Below are positions 39,003 to 50,383 of a stretch of 64,000 nucleotides of DNA, one piece after another. Positions within the stretch are counted from its first letter, which is position 1; each line of letters begins with the position of its first letter. The DNA comes from Saccharina japonica. Its lineage: Eukaryota; Sar; Phaeophyceae; Laminariales; Laminariaceae. The notes below the pieces were generated by a model, which saw only the letters and a list, made by a program, of their open reading frames with translations, did not search any database and had not been told where the DNA came from. The translations under genes and the position numbers were made by a program. The stretch lies in NCBI GenBank assembly GCA_008828725.1, contig MEHQ01001731.1, positions 259,063 through 323,062 on the forward strand, given 5' to 3'.

Positions 39003-39185
39003 GCCGGCAGGGCACACACCATAACCCCTCGTACAGACCATGATCTACACCTTTCAGTTCCTCACCCGGCGATGTGAGAGGTTGTGCAGGGTCTGCATCG
39101 TGCATAAGATAACCTAGGAAACATGTGCTAGATGGTGCAGAGTATACAGGTCTCACCCAGCAACATGAGCTTGGTAGGCATGCCG
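39003..39185 (-). repeat. Family C repeat, copy 7 (short)
   Basis: ACAGACCATGATCTACACC, GTGCAGGGTCTGCATCGTGC and CCAGCAACATGAGCTTGG; half length. Confidence 0.55.
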
Positions 39186-39304
39186 TCCGAGGTACCGGCA
39201 ATCGTTGGTGTTTACGGCACGTTTATGTCGGGTTTCCTGTCTCGGCAAGTTTGGGTCGTTCTGGTGTACGCGTTCGATAGCCAGCTAGCCAGGCAACCGA
39301 CACC

Positions 39305-39754
39305 GTGAGCAGAACAAACCCTCGGGAGAGCCAGGGCATCGAAGCGCTCCCTAGGCTTAGTCAACGTGAGACTGTTCGCGACATACCTTTACCGATGTAT
39401 GCTCGCAGCGGAGGCCGTGTCAATGCACCTCGAAGACGACGATATACGATCAGTATATATAACGTGATGACACAAAACGGGCACTATTTCGGGTGTAAAA
39501 TAGGCGGATGTCGCAACGCCACCGCCACCGCCACCCTCGTGAGGGGCAAACGACAAAGGCACCTTTCCCGTGGTGATGATGGAGAGGCTCTCCGGTCCAT
39601 GTTAGCCACACTGCATGAGGCGTGGCGGCGGCAGTATATTGCGTCATTGAATAATGGGGGCGATATACTATACCAGGTATACTACTGTAGTACCACTATG
39701 AATAGTGTACAAAAGGGAGCACCCACCGCTACTGTTACACCACGACTGTTGTGA
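39305..39754 (+). CDS. 149-codon ORF, hypothetical
   Basis: An ATG-to-stop frame with MSRTNPRESQGIEALPRLSQ at the start and GEALRSMLATLHEAWRRQYI in the middle, the most protein-like part. There is a (CCACCG)n-coded Ala/Thr run. No family recognised, no splice support, and it may be chance. Confidence 0.25.
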   Translation: MSRTNPRESQGIEALPRLSQRETVRDIPLPMYARSGGRVNAPRRRRYTISIYNVMTQNGHYFGCKIGGCRNATATATLVRGKRQRHLSRGDDGEALRSMLATLHEAWRRQYIASLNNGGDILYQVYYCSTTMNSVQKGAPTATVTPRLL

Positions 39755-41405
39755 AGAACTGGGGCACCATAAGAACGGCAGACAGGCTGCGCTTGACGAG
39801 CAAAAACACAAACAAGACATTCAGACACACACGCGGAATGGAAAGAAACTTCCGAATGGGCCGGCCGTCCGGTTTCCTGGCTGACCTGTGCTGTCTCCGG
39901 CCCAAGCCGCCTTCGTAGTGCTTCGTGTTTCGTGGTCTATCCGGGCGTTTGTATTGACAGGTAACGCCACCTGATTGATGGCCCCGTCATATATTTATAT
40001 GTGGTTGGGACGACTGCCCGTATTTCAGTTTCCAGAAAAGGGATCGGCCGAGCCATTTATAGGTGAAATTGAAGCTATTTATAGGTGAAGGCCAACTTGA
40101 GTAGCCGGCTATAGGTGTGCCTCGAAATTTTTGAGCCACTGGTGGTACGATTCACAATTGATTGGTTGGCCAACCACAGCAGAGGAGCACAGGAAGCCTC
40201 TTCCCACTTCCCAGAGTACAATACGCCGTGTATACCTGTAAATGGCTCGAAATGCCTAGGTATACCTATTTTTGACTTTTTTTGCTCTAATATGAATATA
40301 CGATGCTGCCCTCCCCCCAAAAATAGAAAACGACGGCCGCATAGAACAGGGTCTGCAGCACAGAACAAAGCGTACCATTTATGTTTTAGATCTCCTCACG
40401 GATCTTATGTTTCGCGCACAAAAAGTAACGTCGATGGGTATAATTTTGGTATAGTCGTTGCAACAACGGCAGGAGGAATGAAAACATAAAAACGGACGAC
40501 GTGTTTGGAGGGTATAATACTATTTACCTTTTGCCGTGTGCGCCATATGTATGTCTGACTTGGTTCATTCGCGGACACACGGAGGATAGGAGGAGAATCA
40601 GCATAAACGATACCTACCATGGCAAGCTACCAAATAAATGTCATCTGTTTTACACGGAAACTTGTCCGAAACATCATGAAATTCTGTGATTCATTTTGTT
40701 TTTACTGTTTTTTTTCAATTGCGATTGTCAAATCTGGGCGGAGAACAACAACAACAACAGCAGTATCACACCTGTTATTGTGTGGTTAAGTTATTATTAG
40801 AAGCGAAAAAAAAAATCGTTCGCCCTATACAACAACCAGATAAAAAACTTCTCTCCCTCGCGGGCTGATATCATACTTGTTACATATTATTATGTTGCGG
40901 GGAGCATAGTAAAAAAGAGGATTATCATATTATACCTGGTACGTACGTATCATACATTCCTTATACTCGCTCGTACATACATATATATACATCAAAGTAT
41001 ACTGCAGCACCTTGCGCAATCCCGCATTCGCGCTCCCAGTTAGTTGTACTCATGCGGATTTCGTGTTGTTGTGATAAAAAGTTACGATGATATCGCAAGA
41101 ATAATAATAAAAATAAAACAATATCACATCATCGTATAATATCACACATACGAATATGTGCGATGGTACTCTACGAACGAGACGAAAAAATGAAAGAAAA
41201 TAACGTAATTTCCTACCGTTTCAACTATTGCTTGTTGAAAGGGTCCCAATTGCCGTCTCCCCGTGTCATAAAAGCGTCAGAAAGTATGGCCGAAAAGGCC
41301 GTAAAAAGGAACCACGGTTGAATTTCTGGTTGGTTTAATTATTTATTTATTTTTTTGAACCACAGAAAATTAAACCCAACCCGAACCGTTTTAGACTACC
41401 CACCA

Positions 41406-41482
41406 TGGGCTAAAATGTAAGGATCTTTCACACATTAACATGAAGATAAATTGTTTCTTATATTTACGGACAAATTGGTATA
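41406..41482 (+). mobile_element. Family G short palindromic element
   Basis: AAAATGTAAGGATCTTTCAC and TTGTTTCTTATATTTACGGA; repeated at 44,275 in the second copy of the duplication. Confidence 0.55.
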
Positions 41483-41975
41483 TAATAGGCGCAAAAGTTT
41501 TTTTCGCGGGTGGTGCGCTGCTGCTTCCATGCATGTGTGGGAGCACGTTGCACCGCGTCGTCGTGCTATACACACCAACCTCTTGCCTCTGCCTCTACTT
41601 GTTGTGCTACTGCTGCTGCTGCGTCGGTGTTGTTGTTGTTGTTGTGGTGTCTCGGGAGAAAGCCCCCATCACGGACTGTGGGCACAAGCACACACACACG
41701 GCGCGAGCACACACGGTTTGCTTTCTCTTCTTGGGGAGAGGGGTGCGAGATCGGGTGCGCGCATGTCCCTGAGCCGGCGATACGGAAGGAACTGCTGCTG
41801 CTGCTGTTGCTGCTGTTTTGAAAATCCAGTGTTTTAGCATCACATTCAGCTTTAGTGAAGAGGGTGTTGCCCTATCGCGTCGCGAGAGAGAGCGCCACAA
41901 CGAGAGCACAGCTTCTCGAGCCGCGTCGGTGGGGCCGCCGGGAGAGAGAGAGCTCGGAGGAAAAAGCTATATACT

Positions 41976-42018
41976 ATGGAGCAGGAGTTTTCGGTGGGCG
42001 GCGCTGACCCCGAGTACG
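41976..42018 (+). CDS. Exon 1 (start) of duplicated-exon gene
   Basis: The ATG follows AAAGCTATATACT; 14 codons then donor TACG|GTGAGG, phase 1. Also present at 44,845 in the second copy. Confidence 0.55.
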
Positions 42019-45000
42019 GTGAGGAGAGGGTGGCTCTTATTGTTGCAGCAGCGCGTATCGATCGGTGTCTCACCAAAAAAAGCTTTGCATTTCGAGATCT
42101 TTGCTTTGCCCAACATCACCTACTCTCTGTGGCCACGGCTAGCTGCTGCTTTGATACGTGCAGTGCGCTCTCTGCGTACATACCGCTCCTCCTGGTATTG
42201 TTATATACCACTACTCTGTCCCTAAATATAAGAAACGTTTGTATTAAATGTTAATGCACAAAATGTGCTTATATTTCCGGACATAGTGGTACCAAGTAAA
42301 CCAGGTACTGGTGGTATGAGGTATTATACCAATTTGTCCGGAAATATAAAGATCGGTTTGATATTAATATCAATAATAAAACGTTTCTAATATTTTCGGA
42401 CATATTGGTATACAGACTACCAGGTTTTTTAGGCCGTTCTTTTTCTGTCTCTCGGTGTATTTCGCATTTTTTTTCGCTGTTTTGGGCTGTAAAAAGTCCC
42501 GAACTGAGCTTTATACGCATCATGCATGAATGCATCGGAAAACTTATTATTATACATAGGTGGAGAGATCGGAGAAAATTATGGACCTGGTCATTATGGT
42601 GGGGGGGGGGGCGGTGGCGATGAGGCTCGTCTGCCTGATGCGTTGCCTCGAAGGTCGAGCTTCAGCGAGCTGTTCATGACCCAGCTGCCTCCCGAGCCGG
42701 CAGCCATCGATACAGGTACGGGTGTGTGCGCGAGAATGATTACATTATTTATCGTAAAAACGTATATTATTATACACAGGTCGTAGTTATACCAGGTATC
42801 TCTATGGATAGGTTAGGTAGAGAAATCGCAGAAGATCCTTTAGTGCCTTACTACGAGTATGATCTCCATCATTATACTGGGAACGGCCGCGGGGNAGTTT
42901 CCAGAAAAGGGATCGGCCGAGCCATTTATAGGTGAAATTGAAGCTATTTATAGGTGAAGGCCAACTTGAGTAGCCGGCTATAGGTGTGCCTCGAAATTTT
43001 TGAGCCACTGGTGGTACGATTCACAATTGATTGGTTGGCCAACCACAGCAGAGGAGCNCAGGAAGCCTCTTCCCACTTCCCAGAGTACAATACGCCGTGT
43101 ATACCTGTAAATGGCTCGAAATGCCTAGNTATACCTATTTTTGACTTTTTTTGCTCTAATATGAATATACGATGCTGCCCTCCCCCCAAAAATAGAAAAC
43201 GACGGCCGCATAGAACAGGGTCTGCAGCACAGAACAAAGCGTACCATTTATGTTTTAGATCTCCTCACGGATCTTATGTTTCGCGCACAAAAAGTAACGT
43301 CGATGGGTATAATTTTGGTATAGTCGTTGCAACAACGGCAGGAGGAATGAAAACATAAAAACGGACGACGTGTTTGGAGGGTATAATACTATTTACCTTT
43401 TGCCGTGTGCGCCATATGTATGTCTGACTTGGTTCATTCGCGGACACACGGAGGATAGGAGGAGAATCAGCATAAACGATACCTACCATGGCAAGCTACC
43501 AAATAAATGTCATCTGTTTTACACGGAAACTTGTCCGAAACATCATGAAATTCTGTGATTCATTTTGTTTTTACTGTTTTTTTTCAATTGCGATTGTCAA
43601 ATCTGGGCGGAGAACAACAACAACAACAGCAGTATCACACCTGTTATTGTGTGGTTAAGTTATTATTAGAAGCGAAAAAAAAAATCGTTCGCCCTATACA
43701 ACAACCAGATAAAAAACTTCTCTCCCTCGCGGGCTGATATCATACTTGTTACATATTATTATGTTGCGGGGAGCATAGTAAAAAAGAGGATTATCATATT
43801 ATACCTGGTACGTACGTATCATACATTCCTTATACTCGCTCGTACATACATATATATACATCAAAGTATACTGCAGCACCTTGCGCAATCCCGCATTCGC
43901 GCTCCCAGTTAGTTGTACTCATGCGGATTTCGTGTTGTTGTGATAAAAAGTTACGATGATATCGCAAGAATAATAATAAAAATAAAACAATATCACATCA
44001 TCGTATAATATCACACATACGAATATGTGCGATGGTACTCTACGAACGAGACGAAAAAATGAAAGAAAATAACGTAATTTCCTACCGTTTCAACTATTGC
44101 TTGTTGAAAGGGTCCCAATTGCCGTCTCCCCGTGTCATAAAAGCGTCAGAAAGTATGGCCGAAAAGGCCGTAAAAAGGAACCACGGTTGAATTTCTGGTT
44201 GGTTTAATTATTTATTTNTTTTTTTGAACCACAGAAAATTAAACCCAACCCGAACCGTTTTAGACTACCCACCATGGGCTAAAATGTAAGGATCTTTCAC
44301 ACATTAACATGAAGATAAATTGTTTCTTATATTTACGGACAAATTGGTATATAATANGCGCAAAAGTTTTTTTCGCGGGTGGTGCGCTGCTGCTTCCATG
44401 CATGTGTGGGAGCACGTTGCACCGCGTCGTCGTGCTATACACACCAACCTCTTGCCTCTGCCTCTACTTGTTGTGCTACTGCTGCTGCTGCGTCGGTGTT
44501 GTTGTTGTTGTTGTGGTGTCTCGGGAGAAAGCCCCCATCACGGACTGTGGGCACAAGCACACACACACGGCGCGAGCACACACGGTTTGCTTTCTCTTCT
44601 TGGGGAGAGGGGTGCGAGATCGGGTGCGCGCATGTCCCTGAGCCGGCGATACGGAAGGAACTGCTGCTGCTGCTGTTGCTGCTGTTTTGAAAATCCAGTG
44701 TTTTAGCATCACATTCAGCTTTAGTGAAGAGGGTGTTGCCCTATCGCGTCGCGAGAGAGAGCGCCACAACGAGAGCACAGCTTCTCGAGCCGCGTCGGTG
44801 GGGCCGCCGGGAGAGAGAGAGCTCGGAGGAAAAAGCTATATACTATGGAGCAGGAGTTTTCGGTGGGCGGCGCTGACCCCGAGTACGGTGAGGAGAGGGT
44901 GGCTCTTATTGTTGCAGCAGCGCGTATCGATCGGTGTCTCACCAAAAAAAGCTTTGCATTTCGAGATCTTTGCTTTGCCCAACATCACCTACTCTCTGTG

Positions 45001-45839
45001 GCCACGGCTAGCTGCTGCTTTGATACGTGCAGTGCGCTCTCTGCGTACATACCGCTCCTCCTGGTATTGTTATATACCACTACTCTGTCCCTAAATATAA
45101 GAAACGTTTGTATTAAATGTTAATGCACAAAATGTGCTTATATTTCCGGACATAGTGGTACCAAGTAAACCAGGTACTGGTGGTATGAGGTANTATACCA
45201 ATTTGTCCGGAAATATAAAGATCGGTTTGATATTAATATCAATAATAAAACGTTTCTAATATTTTCGGACATATTGGTATACAGACTACCAGGTTTTTTA
45301 GGCCGTTCTTTTTCTGTCTCTCGGTGTATTTCGCATTTTTTTTCGCTGTTTTGGGCTGTAAAAAGTCCCGAACTGAGCTTTATACGCATCATGCATGAAT
45401 GCATCGGAAAACTTATTATTATACATAGGTGGAGAGATCGGAGAAAATTATGGACCTGGTCATTATGGTGGGGGGGGGGGCGGTGGCGATGAGGCTCGTC
45501 TGCCTGATGCGTTGCCTCGAAGGTCGACTCAAGAGTGTATGACCCAGCCTCCGGCCGGCAACAGATAAGGGGTGTGCGAGAATGATACTCTTTATTAAAA
45601 CTAATTATAACAGGTCGTAGTAATCAGTATCTATGGAGGTTGGTGAGACGAGAGATCTAGGCTTAACGATATGACTCCATCAATAGCTGGGACGGGAGGT
45701 GGGCGGGGGGGGGGGGGGAGGCACTCCTGGCGTTCTCCCTGCAGCGTTGCCTCGAAGGTCGGGCTTCAGCGATGAGCTATTACACTGTCTGCTGTTCTTG
45801 ACTCGGCTGCCCGCGGAGCCGGCATCAGCCATCGATAAG
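41976..45839 (+). CDS. Small gene with tandemly duplicated exons, unrecognised family
   Basis: Model: 41976-42018, 42560-42715, 42827-42894 continued by about 45700-45839 once the artefactual copy is removed. Phases 1-2 and 1-2 agree. Exon 1 codes MEQEFSVGGADPEY. Exon 2 codes GGEIGENYGPGHYG, a Gly run, then LPDALPRRSSFSELFMTQLP and PEPAAIDT. Exon 3 is a diverged copy: REIAEDPLVPYYEYDLHHY, a Gly run, then LPAALPRRSGFSDELLHCLL and AEPASAID. The repeated RRSxFS core matches a basophilic-kinase substrate consensus (RRxS), which is inference only. No domain recognised. The frame after 45,839 (VLPCLAVVLIVACSMFRLLL) is hydrophobic and could be intron or a tail. Confidence 0.55.
42206..42300 (+). mobile_element. 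Family G short palindromic element
   Basis: CTGTCCCTAAATATAAGAAA left and CTTATATTTCCGGACATAGT right, in intron 1. Confidence 0.65.
42325..42416 (+). mobile_element. Family G short palindromic element
   Basis: ATTATACCAATTTGTCCGG and TCGGACATATTGGTATAC arms, 25 bases downstream of another family G copy. Confidence 0.65.
42560..42715 (+). CDS. Exon 2 of duplicated-exon gene
   Basis: Acceptor TTATACATAG|GT completes the Gly codon from exon 1; donor GATACAG|GTACGG, phase 1. Contains the Gly run and the first LPRRSSFSELF motif. Confidence 0.65.
42827..42894 (+). CDS. Exon 3 (5' part), cut by the assembly junction
   Basis: Acceptor ATAGGTTAG|GTAGAG. The first 15 bases match the start of exon 2 (GTGGAGAGATCGGAG) with three changes. 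The open frame runs to the N at 42,895. Confidence 0.5.
42896..45535 (+). repeat. Second copy of the 2.87-kb duplication, probable assembly artefact
   Basis: It begins at an isolated N and carries single N calls at 43,058, 43,129, 44,218, 44,357 and 45,193. From about 45,530 its match to 42,660-42,890 continues only with many one- and two-base deletions (45,530-45,700). Exons inside it duplicate those of the gene above and should not be counted twice. Confidence 0.8.
45700..45839 (+). CDS. Exon 3 (3' part) of duplicated-exon gene
   Basis: After a G run it reads TPGVLPAALPRRSGFSDELL, then LTRLPAEPASAIDK, and meets AAG|GTGGTG. It is homologous to the second half of exon 2, with a four-residue insertion before the hydrophobic part. 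Confidence 0.5.
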
Positions 45840-46004
45840 GTGGTGCGGGGTGGTGTGCGGATGGTCCTTCCCTGCTTAGCTGTTGTGCTCATCGTTGCTT
45901 GTTCCATGTTCCGTCTCCTGTTGTTTTCTGTTTTCAGCGAGCGAAGACGAAATTGATTAATTTAATTATTGTTCGTTTTCGACGAGCAGAGCAGGTGCGC
46001 CGTT

Positions 46005-46060
46005 TGGTTGTTTGTTTGTTCGTTCGTTTGTTCGTTCGTTCGTTCGTTCGTTCATTCGTT
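46005..46060 (+). repeat. (GTTC)n/(GTTT)n simple repeat
   Basis: GTTCGTTCGTTCGTTCATTC run; Phe/Val/Arg frames across it are artefacts. Confidence 0.9.
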
Positions 46061-46292
46061 TTTCTTTCGATTTTTTTTTCAGACCTCCGCGTTTGTTTGC
46101 CTGGTGTGTGTGCGCTGTCTTTTCTGCGGCCTGCCGGTACGTATGCATACATACTACGCTGTACTGTTTGGTGTACGCTCTGTGCCGGTATACGCGGTAT
46201 GCGTATCATACTCCATCCATCATCTACGAAGGTGTATAGCACCAGGTATTAATATTGATAGTATATCTTTATGCAGCACACAGCTTGCAACG

Positions 46293-46355
46293 ATGAGCTT
46301 CGACGAAATCCTCGACAGCTTGATGCTTTTCTTTTTCAAGATAATAAGATTCTGA
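46293..46355 (+). CDS. 20-codon micro-ORF MSFDEILD, second copy
   Basis: Starts ATGAGCTTCGACGAAATCCT, reads MSFDEILDSLMLFFFKIIRF and stops. It shares eight codons with the 8.06- and 50.3-kb copies; GCACACAGCTTGCAA upstream matches their ACTCAGCTAGCAA. Confidence 0.3.
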   Translation: MSFDEILDSLMLFFFKIIRF

Positions 46356-46592
46356 TTTCGTATACATAAGACAACTCTGTAGTACAGGACACCTACTACG
46401 TAATAAGAAACAGGAAATCTGGTCCAGGTTGAATTTCTTTTTTGAGAGAGGGTGCTTATTTCGAGATATCGCCTCTCGAATTTATTATTTTACACGAAAT
46501 TTCGGTCTGGCTTTCTTATTTGCCTGTTTCTTGTTTTTAATATATAGGTGTCCTGTACTGTATGGGGCTGCGAGTTGGCTGAAATTAATGAC

Positions 46593-46688
46593 TTAACCCT
46601 TATAGGACTAGAGTCCCGTTTTGGGGACAAATTACTTATAATTAGAGTGGTTTGTCCCCAAAAAGGGACTGCAGTCCTAAAAGGGTTA
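46593..46688 (+). mobile_element. Family F palindromic element (near-perfect)
   Basis: TTAACCCTTATAGGACTAGA and CTGCAGTCCTAAAAGGGTTA arms pair over about 38 bases around ACTTATAATTAGAGTGG. Confidence 0.8.
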
Positions 46689-46769
46689 AAAAAAAACAAG
46701 TGGGTGGCGAACTATTAGTACTAATAACTGACTCCCCAGGGTATATACGAATATACAGCAGTATAGACC

Positions 46770-47600
46770 CTGGCCATTCAGGTCTGCCTGAAGAATGCGT
46801 GAACCTGCCTGAACTAATGTACCGGGTTTGTAACTTTTCGGAAACAGGCCTGTCTGAACCACGGCACAGACACTATATACTGCTGTGGGTGTGCTGGATA
46901 TCGACGGGTGGAAAGAACGCTTCACTGCGAAGAAAAACTCGCACACGACCAACTACTACTACGTAGCTGTGGTCGTGCCTGTCTTGCCTGTATCTTTCGC
47001 CAGGCACGCGGCAGGCACGCGGCAGGCACGCCCCCCAGGCACGCGCAGGCACGCCGAAATGCCCTTTTACCAGACAACTCAAAAAGAACGCCGTTAGTCC
47101 GGAACTACTGTCTAGGAGATGCAAAATGTAGGGTCTGTGCATGCCTGAAAAAACGCCTGAAGTATATGAACTACAATATCATAGCGATACATTTTTTTCT
47201 GAAACAGGCTTGCCTGAACCACTGTTTTCGTTTTCGTGCCTAAGGTATCTTGTTCAGGCAAACAAGGTTTAACGCCTTTTCCAGGCGTTTTTCAGGCGGT
47301 CTCCTACCCCTTAACACGAAAAAACTTGAAGTTAGTACAGGACGAAGTTTCAGGCACGCCTCTCAGACGTTGTTTTAGGCAAAGAAATGTCTTGGAAAAA
47401 TTATAGGCACATCAATAAGGGGGCATCCAGGCATTCAGGCATATTTGCCTGGGTACGTGCCTATCTATTTGTTTTCGCCTGTGCGGCGCGTCTATCTTCA
47501 CGTATGCCTGAAAGCGCCTGCGGCGTGCACGAAAGGGCTGAAGCTACAGCACGTCGAGCCGTAAAGGCGGCCGTCAGGTGCAAATACACAGGACACAGGA
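46770..47600. repeat. Island enriched in AGGC/GCCTGAA words
   Basis: About 35 copies of AGGC or GCCT, many as GCCTGAAC or CAGGCNNGCCTG, are scattered at irregular spacing in otherwise unrelated sequence. It is neither tandem nor coding. Confidence 0.5.
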
Positions 47601-47643
47601 CCTCGCAACTTGCCGCACGCAAAAAAACTGTAATACAGTAGTA

Positions 47644-47820
47644 ATCCCTGTATAGTGCCGGTTGGGTAGTGCCGGATGTCCGCTTGAGGGCCTGTGAGAT
47701 CGTTTTTGGCACATATGGGATTAACCACTGTGTGACAGTGTGCGGAGGATATAGAGCCGGTTGCCGTTATAGTGCCGGTATCGTTGGCTGGCGCATGCCG
47801 GCACTATATAGGGACCGTTA
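47644..47820 (+). mobile_element. MITE-E, complete copy
   Basis: ATCCCTGTATAGTGCCGG left, CCGGCACTATATAGGGACCG right; CAGTGTGCGGAGGATATAG interior. Confidence 0.75.
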
Positions 47821-47894
47821 CTGTACATAAAGAGCGGCTGCCGTGTTACGACCCCCCCCCCCCCCCCCCCCCATTTTTCTCCCCCCCCCCCCCT

Positions 47895-48053
47895 ACATTT
47901 TGACTTGCCCAATATCTCACGGCACTTTGCGCTTGGTGCAAGCAATGGATGTCTGCCTAGTTGGTGAAACCCCAACGTGCTCTGCCCTGGCATTGTAGGG
48001 ATGCGAGGGGCTATGGTCATACGACTACGGCCATGCATGAAAATGAAGAACAC
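47895..48053 (+). repeat. Family D repeat, pair 2 first unit
   Basis: Preceded by a 19-base C run. CTACATTTTGACTTGCCCAA to GAAGAACACCCCC, with ATGCATGAAAATGAAG in place of the usual CATGAGTAC. Confidence 0.75.
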
Positions 48054-48055
48054 CC

Positions 48056-48230
48056 CCTACATTTTGACTCGCCCAATACCTCACGGCACTTCGCGCTTGG
48101 TGCAAGCAATGCCTGCCTAGTTGGTGAAACCCCAACGTGCTCCGTCCCGGCATTGTAGGGATGCGAGGGTCTATGGTCATATGACTACGGCGGTGCACGG
48201 CATGAGTACCCCCCCTCCCCCCCTCCCCCT
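48056..48230 (+). repeat. Family D repeat, pair 2 second unit
   Basis: TACATTTTGACTCGCCCAAT to CATGAGTACCCCCCCTCCC. TACATTTTG at 48,230 starts a third, lost unit. Confidence 0.75.
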
Positions 48231-48286
48231 ACATTTTGGGGGTGCTAGCTACCGAAGGATCTCCCTCGAGATATACCTACAATAAT

Positions 48287-48735
48287 GGTCCCTCTATAGT
48301 GCCGGCTGTCCGCTATATAGTGCCTGTGAAATGTGAAATCGCTTTTGGCACGTATGGGAGTAACCAGTGTGGTAGTGTGTGGAGTAATTAGTGCCGGTTG
48401 CCGCTGTAGCGCCGGTATTATTGGCTGGCGCAAACCGGACGCGTGCTACGTACGATAGAGGTATGAAACCACGTTTTGGCTGGAATGGTTTCTGAAATGA
48501 TCGGGCTCCTTAACAAAAACCGTCGGAAAAATTTCATTATTTTGTTGCAACAATTTTTATTCTATACTTAGGCAACATTATTGTGTTGTTTCATCAAGTA
48601 GGTTTTTTTTTTCCCTCCAAAATCAGTTTCTGGGCGAGAGGTGCCGAGCTCTTCAATGGACAATCCCTTCCGAAAAGAAAACATGGTGCACCTCTATACC
48701 GTGGCAGCATGCGTCTCCGGCGCTATAGAGGGGCC
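48287..48735 (+). mobile_element. MITE-E split by MITE-B
   Basis: GGTCCCTCTATAGTGCCGG at 48,287; the right terminus CGGCGCTATAGAGGGGCC ends at 48,735. MITE-B sits between CAAACCG and TCCGGCGC, so MITE-B inserted later. Confidence 0.8.
48438..48715 (+). mobile_element. MITE-B nested in MITE-E
   Basis: GACGCGTGCTACGTACGATA left, GGCAGCATGCGTC right. 48,735-49,070 has nothing recognisable. Confidence 0.8.
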
Positions 48736-49071
48736 AGCAGTGTTCCTTGTAATCTAGTCAGCCAACTCATTGCCCTACTGGTATGGCATGATGGGAGCAA
48801 TTGCCTCAGTCTGCATGATATACATTTACCACTACCCCTAATGTCAATAAACAACGACAGACAGTAGTAGTTATTTTATACATCAAATGTTTCCGTGGTT
48901 TTTTCTTGTTTTGGATTGTTTTCGAGGGATCGAGGTTGAAGCTCCTGGTATCTACACATGGTCGGATGGAGGGCAAGGATCACAAATATAATTAAACCGA
49001 AAGAGGTCGTACGTACACTACGCATACAAGGGTGCGCGAAATTAATTCATTATGACTTGCTGTTCTTACTA

Positions 49072-49178
49072 TTGCGGAGGACCCTAGTAAACAGAACCAA
49101 CTTTTGTTAGTAAATATAGGGAAATATATAGGTTTTTGTGTTTACCGTAGGTCCTATTTACTATAGGTCACCCAAAAT
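49072..49178 (+). mobile_element. MITE-A, copy
   Basis: ATTGCGGAGGACCCTAGTAA left; the right end TTACTATAGGTCACCC is decayed. Confidence 0.7.
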
Positions 49179-49463
49179 AGGGTGAAGTAAATAGTTTCCA
49201 CCTGCGAGGCACACAATACATTAAAAGATGGTCGCTTGCCTAAGTCAGTGCAAGTGTAGTGTGTTATGGTATCCCCCCCCCCCCCTGTTGCGGCGTTATG
49301 ATTTTGTAGCAAGTGTCCCCTAATCATACCAGGCAGACGCTGCCTTACTACTATCACAGGTGCTGGTTGGTGCGAACCTTCCTCTCGCGCGAATTCATGA
49401 GTATTGAGAGGAGAGCCAGTTTTTTTTTCTTCCCGAAATGCCTGAACACAGGATATTATCTAC

Positions 49464-49541
49464 CACTATGTCCCGAAATATAAAAACCGTTTTGATTTAA
49501 CATTAGTGTGTAAATTTATATTATATTTCGGGACATTGTGT
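49464..49541 (+). mobile_element. Family G short palindromic element (clean)
   Basis: CACTATGTCCCGAAATATAA and TATATTTCGGGACATTGTG, an almost perfect inverted repeat with a 35-base loop. Confidence 0.8.
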
Positions 49542-49726
49542 CAGCTGCTACCGTACACGCGCTGACAGAGACTCGTCAAACGACACGTATCTTATCTGTT
49601 TTTTTTTCAATGTGTCCCGCGAGAAAACGAGTCTCAATTTCTTACGATCGATTTCTTTGTGAGCGGGGGGCCCTCTGTACCGTATGGTGCGTGGTGTTTC
49701 CTATCATTATGCTATATATATACGAC

Positions 49727-50050
49727 CTTCCATGCCTCGGGCAGATAGATCATGATCTATCTATCTACGGTAGATCATCTAGTTCTTCACTTCACCTGCA
49801 GTTGTGAGAGCTTGTGCAGGATCTGCATACTACAGATCAAAATCCAGCAAACTTGTGCTGATATCGTGCAGAGTCTACGGCTCCCACCCTAAAGCAACAT
49901 GATATATATATATATAGATCATACAGATCGGGAATATATCTGCCCTGGAAGATCAAAATAATGATGTGAAAATCGATCATCTATCTGATCTATCTGTAGA
50001 TGATCTGATATGTAGGTGATCTGATCTGTAGATGATCTGTCAGAGGTTGT
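49727..50050 (-). repeat. Family C GATC-rich repeat, copy 8
   Basis: CATGCCTCGGGCAGATAGAT start; GGATCTGCATACTACAGATC inside; end GATCTGTCAGAGGTTGTGC. Confidence 0.7.
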
Positions 50051-50302
50051 GCAAACCTTCAAACTCGAACTTCGATTCCTCCGTCTCTGCGGGGCGCACA
50101 AGCGAGCGAGCGAGCGAGGCAAAGCGCGGCGATCTCGTTGTTGCTCCCTGCCTCTCTTGCCACTATTAAAATTATACTCATCACCTCGTATGCTGATGAA
50201 GCTACTATACATTTCACGCATTTTTTTGCCGCTTCTTAGTGCCTCTTTATGTACAAAAATATTATATCATAGATATCGAAGTATCACACTATGCTAGCAA
50301 AG

Positions 50303-50383
50303 ATGAGTTTCGACGAAATCTTCGATCTCACAGCTGTTGTTTTTTATTTATTTATTTTTAATAGATATATACGTGTGTGCTAG
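50303..50383 (+). CDS. 26-codon micro-ORF MSFDEIFDLTA, third copy
   Basis: CGAAGTATCACACTATGCTA plus GCAAAG precedes the ATG, as in the 8.06-kb copy. Reads MSFDEIFDLTAVVFYLFIFN and stops after six more codons. Confidence 0.3.
   Translation: MSFDEIFDLTAVVFYLFIFNRYIRVC

Larger units (their letters stand above)
40027..42894 (+). repeat. First copy of a 2.87-kb near-identical duplication
   Basis: Every base checked at offset 2,869 agrees with 42,896-45,535 apart from N calls in the second copy. This copy looks authentic: it is free of N and its frames and splice sites are intact. It holds AT-rich non-coding DNA (40.0-41.9 kb), three family G elements and exons 1-3 of the duplicated-exon gene. 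Confidence 0.9.
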
